Source: an uncultured Eubacteriales bacterium (GTDB taxonomy: Bacteria; Bacillota; Clostridia; Oscillospirales; CAG-272). Taken from it: a DNA stretch of 42,203 nucleotides. The notes beneath the pieces were generated by a model. It made no database searches, was not told the origin of the DNA, and saw only the letters and a list, made by a program, of their open reading frames with translations. The DNA is taken from assembly GCA_934481325.1 (NCBI GenBank), contig CAKSPL010000001.1:1-42203 (forward strand), in the 5' to 3' direction. The translations under genes and the position numbers were made by a program. How positions within the stretch are numbered: position 1 is the stretch's first letter; each line of letters starts with the position of its first letter. Of the stretch, positions 40,701 through 42,203 are shown piece after piece.

Positions 40701-41236
40701 CCGTCGGGATCGGTCACCTTTGCGGTCACATACTGGTTTTTCCAGATTTTCGGCAGAGTCAGATAGCGCGCTTCCTTGAACGGGATCGCACCATCGATTT
40801 TCAGAATACGCTCGATGGAAGCGGATTTCGCCTCGTCGGGCCAGTACTCAATTACAATGCTGTATTTCGCCGTGCCCGGCACGTTCAGCGTCCAGGTCAC
40901 GGTGCCGGCATTCGGCGTGTACAGTGCCTCGGTGCCGTCCGCCGCAGTCACCACCTTCGCTTCCTCGGTGCCGGTTGCGGTTTTCAGAAATTCTGTGTAG
41001 TGAAGCACATCCACCGGCAAAGGCCCGGTCGCGCGCGCTATCGCGGCATACTTCGTGCAGTATGCCTCATAGGTCATCGCGTTGAGCTGTTCCTTGATCT
41101 CGGCAAGTGTTTTGTTCGTCACGGAGCCGTTCATACCGGAGCCGCTTTCCGCGCCGATGGTCAGCGCACTGCCGCCGACCAGTAAGATCAACGCCAGAAC
41201 GAAAGCCAGCCCTCTGTATAGCCTCGTTTTCTTCAT
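37742..41236 (-). CDS. Very large extracellular solute-binding protein with N-terminal carbohydrate-binding-like modules
   Basis: A 1164-residue exported protein starting MKKTRLYRGLAFVLALILLV (ATG 41236, AGGAGGGGAAAT). Two beta-sandwich modules come first (about residues 80-290 with WTLNVPGTAKYSIVIEYWP; about 320-500 with GQWVRYKFKVNSSGMYNIATRYRQ), resembling CBM or discoidin-like folds. A helical linker follows, then a family-1 solute-binding domain from about residue 620 (DTIEVWLAYGRDQAQVIRNLINNDF, LLPSVLAGMGPDVYIG, IPKTWDDILAAIPIL). There is no lipobox Cys after the signal sequence, unlike most Gram-positive binding proteins, so it may stay attached by an uncleaved anchor. It is first in a seven-gene operon. 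Confidence 0.88.
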   Translation of the reverse strand: MKKTRLYRGLAFVLALILLVGGSALTIGAESGSGMNGSVTNKTLAEIKEQLNAMTYEAYCTKYAAIARATGPLPVDVLHYTEFLKTATGTEEAKVVTAADGTEALYTPNAGTVTWTLNVPGTAKYSIVIEYWPDEAKSASIERILKIDGAIPFKEARYLTLPKIWKNQYVTAKVTDPDGKISVQALYDEAIAAGFDSETVKLVNENGESYVAIECPDVWTQQVADYVNNHTVRFMTADIDSNELRPTMAQSPEWRKYELRDADGFYAETFEFVLEEGERTISLEAVNEPMTIRSITLVPHEDLITYESYLARYANVGSGSDWVRIQAEYTSATSSQTVYPIEDRTDAATMPSDTGRTVLNTIGGEKWQTAGQWVRYKFKVNSSGMYNIATRYRQNVLDGMYICRSLYITSNGAEAGSLGYYDGGIPFYEASQLRFNYNNRWQSAFLNNGGDAYKFYFEAGVEYTIEMEVTLGSMGSVVRRVDTALSAINADYLAIMKLTGADPDQYRDYGFSRALPDTLMDMVIQSRELYAIAAELTAITGEKSSHVATLEKVAWLLERMCQDGGEEIAKYLDQLKSYIGTLGTWLGDAKTQPLQLDYLVIQPLDNELPRAKAGFFQSIAHEVSSFFMSFFRNYNRMGAMTEDTGSNDTIEVWLAYGRDQAQVIRNLINNDFTPEYNVAVNLKLVAGGTLLPSVLAGMGPDVYIGVGEDNVINYAIRGALVPIENMDGFEDMLYYKYEKRDSNGDGVPEITKVRAKDALGKDVLNENPQFNEAAMFVMGIEDAEGAFHYYGLPETQNFTMMFIRDDILADLGIEIPKTWDDILAAIPILQANNMQIGMHTDYKIFLYQNGGELFADDGMRINLDSNVGLESFETMCNFFTMYSFPYKYDFANRFRTGEMPIGFASYNGTYNHLTVFATEIKGLWGFVPMPGIEQTDADGNTYINNVSVSTASAIVMLNGCKNEADAWKFMKWHAGADCQIKYSNEMVAIIGPSAKHATANIQALSEMPWTSAEYEQLSYQFNNLASIPNYPGSYIIGRYTKFAFLAAYDDNADPITELQSYITTINKEITRKRQEFGLETLELGQTLTQKRMSQVESAFKADTEKMDPAKLAAAEHAISLMREGIKATDYVTLQLAAQGFAEVDANAFANTIAALNNAVHVLNR

Positions 41237-41360
41237 ATTTCCCCTCCTTAGGATTCCGGCGGCGGTCAAACGCCGCCTTCCGTTGGTTGCAACGGCGCGC
41301 AAAGACCCATCGCGCACCGCCGCCGACGCCCCGTCACCGGGTCATCTTGATTTACGCCCT

Positions 41361-41390
41361 ATTTTACCACTTTTTCATCACAAAAGTCAA
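41361..41390 (-). promoter_or_regulatory. Promoter of the ABC operon
   Basis: On the minus strand: TTGACT (41390-41385), 18-base spacer, TAAAAT (41366-41361), leaving a leader of about 115 bases to the solute-binding protein ATG. Confidence 0.65.
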
Positions 41391-41399
41391 GCAAAAATT

Positions 41400-41871
41400 C
41401 TCTTTATATATGGTGCGGTGTTCCTGACCCGCACCGGATTTTCCAAAATCGGGTTCCCCGACGGCGCATCCTCCGGGTTCTCCGTTTTTTCATTTTTCGT
41501 CGCTTTATCAAGAGCGGAAACGCAAATGTTAAATTTAATTTACCTGATTCGCGCCAAAATCAGCTCTTTCAATACCCGCTCCTTTTGTTTTTGTTTATTT
41601 TGCACGCCACTCAATTTTCCGTCTCCAAAAAGTAAATGTGATTTAACTTTTAATTTTTTCGCCTTTCGGTTTGCCTTTTTCGAGCGGGGAATCCTGTACA
41701 AATTCGCCTGTGCAACATACACAAAAAAAAGCACAAAATTTCTACATTCGCGACAAACCCTCCAAAACCCTTTTTTTACACTTTCTTCACTTTTCCGCGC
41801 CGCGAGGCTCTCTTTTTTGACAAATGCCTCACGATCCCCGTCCCTCGACCCCACCCGGCGGTTACCCTCCC
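41400..41871. other. Gene-free upstream region of the ABC operon
   Basis: AT-rich in its middle (about 41520-41780) with palindrome TTAAATTTAA at 41528-41537 and a related AATTTAACTTT-like stretch. It could hold a regulator site. A minus-strand ORF of 104 residues here is very basic, begins at a GTG in a GC-rich patch and lacks a ribosome binding site, so I do not call it. Confidence 0.4.
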
Positions 41872-42053
41872 TTGCCTTTCGCCCGCCGTTTCCTCTCTTG
41901 CCTTTCGCCCGCTGTTTCCTCTCTTGCCGTTCGCCCGCTGTTTCCTCTCTTACCGTTCGCCCGCTGTTTCCTCTCTTGCCGTTCGCCCGCCGTCGCCCCC
42001 TTACCTTTCGCTCGGCGATTACCTCCCTTGTCTTTCACCCGGCAGGTTACCGC
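41872..42053. repeat. 26-bp tandem repeat, about seven units
   Basis: Units start at 41872, 41898, 41924, 41950, 41976, 42001 and 42028. The first four are nearly identical 26-mers of TTGCC(T/G)TTCGCCCGC then (C/T)GTTTCCTCTC; the last three are diverged and differ in length by one base. The period is not a multiple of three, so it is not coding. There are no spacers, so it is not a CRISPR array. Confidence 0.9.
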
Positions 42054-42178
42054 AAGCCAACAACTCCGTCAAGGGACGGCACTGGTGGCTTCGCCCCCGT
42101 CACCGCCTGTCAGACCGCAATTATAATTTTTAGCGAAAAAAGGCGGATGATTTGCAGATGTAAGCAAAATTTGAGACG

Positions 42179-42203
42179 ATGGCATTCAACGAGAGATTGA
42201 AAA
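42179..42203 (+). CDS. Possible start of an XRE/HTH-type gene (partial, cut by window end)
   Basis: Only the first eight codons are present: MAFNERLK, which resembles the opening of many helix-turn-helix regulators (M.F.ERLK). A TATAAT box at 42122-42127 is suitably placed for transcription but has no good -35, and the ribosome binding site (TTTGAGACG) is weak. If real, it is a divergent regulator of the ABC operon. Confidence 0.35.

Noticed and set aside
41540..41854. Minus-strand ORF of 104 residues
   Set aside because: Starts with GTG without a ribosome binding site, is very Lys/Arg-rich with no recognisable domain and runs through AT-rich upstream DNA.
41872..42053. CRISPR array
   Set aside because: The 26-base units are directly adjacent with no spacers and no cas genes are nearby.

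Overview
The window looks like a chromosomal segment of a GC-rich (by eye about 55-60% G+C), low-GC-lineage-type Firmicute, most likely an uncultured gut Clostridium relative (class Clostridia; Oscillospirales or Christensenellales are my guess, made from gene content only). Supporting signs are AGGAGG-type ribosome binding sites, near-consensus sigma-A promoters, an SDR-type mannonate oxidoreductase beside uxuA, and a sugar ABC system of the Lpl/Ytc type whose neighbours are a DUF5696 protein and an NHL-YIP1 membrane protein, with no ATPase gene alongside. Nearly all very long ORFs on the strand opposite these genes are shadows.

Layout. (1) 1-4742: a uronate locus. A partial SDR oxidoreductase and uxuA run leftward; divergently, an AraC regulator is followed by two tandem PHP-domain phosphoesterase-like genes and a metallo-beta-lactamase-fold hydrolase, ending at a shared terminator. 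(2) 4741-7712: leftward prfB, a small membrane protein and a secreted transglutaminase-like protein. (3) 7816-10423: leftward serC-serA (serine biosynthesis) from a perfect-consensus promoter. (4) 10490-18210: a leftward, gapless phage head module: Cys-rich small protein, small acidic/charged protein, small terminase candidate, large terminase, portal, Prp-type cysteine protease, scaffold, N4-gp56-like major capsid protein, post-capsid protein, head connector and a one-TM protein. No tail, lysin, integrase or replication gene is present although both chromosomal borders are inside the window. (5) 18211-20809: a divergent control region with two promoters and three 22-bp operator-like inverted repeats, then rightward xre repressor, ImmA/IrrE-type peptidase and glpK, the last two overlapping by ATGA. 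(6) 20810-21516: hairpins and decayed repeats. (7) 21517-27013: leftward gene for a 1784-residue secreted GLUG-repeat protein followed by an unlisted 40-residue acidic peptide. (8) 27014-27904: gene-free, with a low-complexity tract and two terminators. (9) 27905-41236: a seven-gene leftward operon for carbohydrate uptake: giant solute-binding protein, permease pair A, NHL-TPR-YIP1 protein, DUF5696 protein and permease pair B. (10) 41237-42203: promoter region, a 26-bp tandem repeat, and probably the first codons of another regulator.

The most interesting system is the head-only phage module. It carries its own Prp-like protease, and both the scaffold and the major capsid protein begin with the same short LRLFG motif, which resembles the N-terminal motif that Prp cleaves in ribosomal protein L27 and in phage structural proteins. 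The module faces an apparently intact repressor/peptidase switch with matching operators, and that repressor operon appears to include the housekeeping gene glpK. Whether this is a decayed prophage, a tail-borrowing satellite, or a domesticated capsid cannot be decided from sequence alone.
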